Made by a program: the position numbers and the translations under genes
Shown here: in pieces, positions 61,931-64,000 of the stretch
Layout: the number at the start of each line of letters is the position of its first letter
How positions within the stretch are numbered: position 1 is the stretch's first letter
Notes under the pieces: generated by a model
What the model saw: only the letters and a program-made list of their open reading frames with translations
Told to the model about the DNA's origin: nothing
Database searches by the model: none
NCBI RefSeq assembly: GCF_029201545.1
Contig: NZ_CP104007.1
Location: 1,150,501 to 1,214,500, forward strand
DNA from: Devosia sp. FJ2-5-3
GTDB taxonomy: Bacteria; Pseudomonadota; Alphaproteobacteria; Rhizobiales; Devosiaceae
Direction: 5' to 3'
Length of the DNA stretch: 64,000 nucleotides

Positions 61931-63682
61931 ATGCTTGCAGAGGTGCCATTGTCAGAGGTCTCGGCCAGACGGGAAGAGATCAAGAGCGCTCTCGAGCGTA
62001 TACTGGCATGGCCGGAAATCGCCCGATCCCCGCAACTGGCGCGGTTTCTCGACTATATCGTGCGCCGAAGCCTCGATGGCGAGGAGCAGTCGATCAAGGC
62101 TTATTCCATCGCCGTCGACGTGTTCGGGCGCCAGACGGATTTCGATCCCCAGGCAGACCCGATCGTGCGCGTTCAGGCGCGGCGGCTGCGCGGGCTGCTC
62201 GAGCAGTATTACGGAGGCCCCGGCGCCGACGACACTGTTCGAATCGAATTGCCAGTGGGGCGCTATGTCCCCGAATTCGTATTTCCCATAGCGTCGGGAG
62301 GGGACCAGGGCGTCGCATTGGCGCCGGTTCCACCGACGATCGAGCTTGCCTCGCGAGGACACGTCACCGTCTCATGGTTCGTGCTGCTGGTGATCGCCCT
62401 GGGCGCTGCGGCGCTGGCATTTTCGCTTTCGACATGGGGGCCGCGGCAGGAATCGCTCACTCAGGCCGCCGGGGCATTGCAGAGGCCGCGGCTGACCGTT
62501 GTCGAGTTTCAGAATTTGACGGGCGAACCGGCAAAGCTGCTCGCCGCGTCGGGCCTCGCCATGGAGGTCGTGACCGATCTCGAGGCGTTCGACACGGTCA
62601 ATGTGCGCTTTGCTGGCTCTCCCGACGCGCTGGATGCAGAAGCGGTGCCGAGCGATTTCATCCTGAACGGGCTGGTGCGGCGGAATCCGGCGGAATCGGG
62701 TGGGTTGCAATATAGTGTCAGCCTGACCGACCGCTCCAGCGACAGCGTCGTCTGGAGCCGTGCCGTGTCGGTGGCCGCCCCGGCGATCGGGGACAGATGG
62801 GCGCTCGACGACGTCTCCATGGACCTGGTGGCCGCGCTGGGAAGCATGCGCGGACCGGTGCATGGACGCGCGCGTGAACTGCTGGCGCAATATTCGATCG
62901 AGGGGCAGGAAAACGCCTATCTCTGCCGCATGCTGTTCGACATCTATCGGGACACCAGCGCCTTTTCGGCGGCGGAGCGGGCGCAGGCCTGCTTCGGAAA
63001 ACTGATCGAGCGCGACCGGCAGACCGGACCGGTTCTGGCGGCGGTGGCCAGCCTGACGGCCGAATTGGCCAGGGCCACGCCGCCATCGGAGCGCGCGGAG
63101 CGATTGGCGCGCGCCTCGGAGCTGATGGCCGATGCCCTGCGCAGAGCCCCCACCAATGCCTTTGTCTGGGAACAGCGCGCCCGGCTTTACGAGTTGATGG
63201 GGGAGCACGACAATGCCGAGGCGGCCTATGGCTCTTCGCTTCAGCTCAATCCAGCGAGCATGGATGCCCTGGCGGCGCGGGCTCGGCACCTGGCGCTGAT
63301 CGGGCGACTGCAAGAGGCGGCGCCCATGGCCAGGCGCACGATAGAGGGGGCGCCATCTCCGCCGCGCTGGTATATGGCGGTGCCGGCGCTGGAGGCGCTC
63401 AGCAAATCCGACTACGAAGCGGCGTTGCAATATGCCGAGATCTATTCGCAGTCCGACCGGGAGCTCGGCCCGATCTTTGCGATCCTTGCGGCGCAGGGGC
63501 TGGGCGACGGGGAAATCGTCAATCTCTACCTGCCGCGCGTCCTGGAAGTGCCCAGCTTTCGGGCGAATGGGATCCTGCCCCATCTGCGCGCGCGGATTGC
63601 GGATGGCCAGTTCATCACGCGGGTGCGCCGATCCCTCGAGGCAGCAGGCGTTCAGGCGGCGGCGCTGACCGGGCCATTCTAG
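61931..63682 (+). CDS. TPR membrane protein with an N-terminal adenylate-cyclase-associated type domain
   Basis: A 583-residue protein. Residues 1-118 form a soluble domain (LERILAWPEIARSPQLARFL, IKAYSIAVDVFGR, ADPIVRVQARRLRGLLEQYY, IELPVGRYVPEF) found in CadC-like and cyclase-like TPR regulators. A single membrane helix is at about 146-167, then a FlgO-like domain (PRLTVVEFQNLTGEPAKLLA, SDFILNGLVRRNPAESGGLQ) and C-terminal TPR repeats from about 390 (MGEHDNAEAAYGSSLQLNPA). It may sense envelope state and act on transcription or another partner; no partner gene adjoins it. The start ATG has a weak ribosome-binding site. Confidence 0.75.
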   Translation: MLAEVPLSEVSARREEIKSALERILAWPEIARSPQLARFLDYIVRRSLDGEEQSIKAYSIAVDVFGRQTDFDPQADPIVRVQARRLRGLLEQYYGGPGADDTVRIELPVGRYVPEFVFPIASGGDQGVALAPVPPTIELASRGHVTVSWFVLLVIALGAAALAFSLSTWGPRQESLTQAAGALQRPRLTVVEFQNLTGEPAKLLAASGLAMEVVTDLEAFDTVNVRFAGSPDALDAEAVPSDFILNGLVRRNPAESGGLQYSVSLTDRSSDSVVWSRAVSVAAPAIGDRWALDDVSMDLVAALGSMRGPVHGRARELLAQYSIEGQENAYLCRMLFDIYRDTSAFSAAERAQACFGKLIERDRQTGPVLAAVASLTAELARATPPSERAERLARASELMADALRRAPTNAFVWEQRARLYELMGEHDNAEAAYGSSLQLNPASMDALAARARHLALIGRLQEAAPMARRTIEGAPSPPRWYMAVPALEALSKSDYEAALQYAEIYSQSDRELGPIFAILAAQGLGDGEIVNLYLPRVLEVPSFRANGILPHLRARIADGQFITRVRRSLEAAGVQAAALTGPF

Positions 63683-63717
63683 GCGCGTTACCGGGGCAGG
63701 CGTGGAAGCGCTTTCGT

Positions 63718-64000
63718 TCAGTGCGAGCTGGACTGGCTGAAAAGGTTGATGACCAGGACGCCGGCGAGGATCAGGCCGATGCCGATCAGGGCCGGCAGGT
63801 CGAGCGTCTGGCCATAGGCGAAATAGGCGATGATCGACACCAGGATGATGCCGACGCCGGACCAGATGGCGTAGCCGATGCCGACCGGAATGGTCTGCAG
63901 GGCCAGCGAGAAAAAGTAGAAGGTGATGGCATAGCCCACCACGACCACGATGGTCGGGCCAAGCTGGGTAAAGCCGGCCGAGGCGCGGAGAAACGAGGTG
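63718..64000 (-). CDS. Small multidrug resistance (SMR/EmrE-like) transporter, 5' end cut off
   Basis: The last 93 or so residues of a four-helix proton-coupled drug exporter of about 110 residues. SFLRASAGFTQLGPTI, then IPVGIGYAIWSGVGIILVSI and the final AGVLVINLFSQSSSH match EmrE closely. The conserved glutamate of the first helix lies beyond the window. The frame runs to the last base, so the true start is outside; the in-frame GTG at 63948 is internal. Substrates are likely quaternary ammonium or similar cations, but some SMR proteins export guanidinium. Confidence 0.92.
   Translation of the reverse strand, partial: TSFLRASAGFTQLGPTIVVVVGYAITFYFFSLALQTIPVGIGYAIWSGVGIILVSIIAYFAYGQTLDLPALIGIGLILAGVLVINLFSQSSSH

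Overview
The window is a high-GC chromosomal stretch from an alphaproteobacterium. It most resembles a Hyphomicrobiales (rhizobia-like, possibly Devosia-like) genome. That is inferred from gene content: a thu-type trehalose operon, a BMP-type purine ABC importer beside xdhABC, candidate EcfG stress promoters, and many short GC-rich intergenic palindromes. I could not search databases, so the genus is a guess. About 60 genes are tightly packed. There are no tRNA or rRNA genes, no integrase or transposase, and no CRISPR array.

Layout. 0-3.3 kb: the end of a CUT2 sugar permease, then small accessory genes (two VOC-fold proteins, a WYL regulator, a GFA-type zinc protein, a small DnaB-like ATPase). 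3.5-8 kb: an RND efflux pump with its periplasmic adaptor. 8.1-13.1 kb: a sulfurtransferase and a leftward iron/polyamine-type ABC importer. 13.3-21.1 kb: thuR and thuEFGKAB for uptake and 3-keto oxidation of trehalose-like disaccharides. 21.2-28.1 kb: a secreted 5'-nucleotidase-like enzyme, a second ThuA-like protein with a cytochrome b/molybdoenzyme pair, an RhlE-type helicase and an exported intradiol-dioxygenase-like protein. 28.2-30.5 kb: otsB-otsA for trehalose synthesis.

31-57 kb is dominated by purine catabolism. Adenine deaminase (ade), guanine deaminase (guaD), xanthine dehydrogenase (xdhABC), membrane urate hydroxylase (puuD), 5-hydroxyisourate hydrolase (uraH), a fused allantoinase-OHCU decarboxylase (puuE-uraD), ureidoglycine aminohydrolase and ureidoglycolate lyase (allA) give a route from adenine or guanine to glyoxylate. 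Malate synthase G (glcB), directly after guaD, can take glyoxylate into malate. A four-gene ABC importer sits between xdhC and puuD. The allantoate-hydrolysing step is the only one missing from the window. A LysR regulator between puuE-uraD and uraH is the likely local controller.

57-64 kb holds a small membrane protein under an apparent EcfG promoter, a CHASE4-like/GGDEF protein, a sorbitol/xylitol-type dehydrogenase, an MgtC-like protein, a degenerate receiver-domain protein, a TPR membrane protein and an SMR efflux gene cut by the window end. Between the MgtC and receiver genes lies an unusually structured 280-bp stretch that may encode a small RNA.

Recurring themes are trehalose made and consumed within 16 kb, stem-loops after all three solute-binding-protein genes of the ABC operons, several families of inverted intergenic repeats concentrated around the purine genes, and three EcfG-like promoters.
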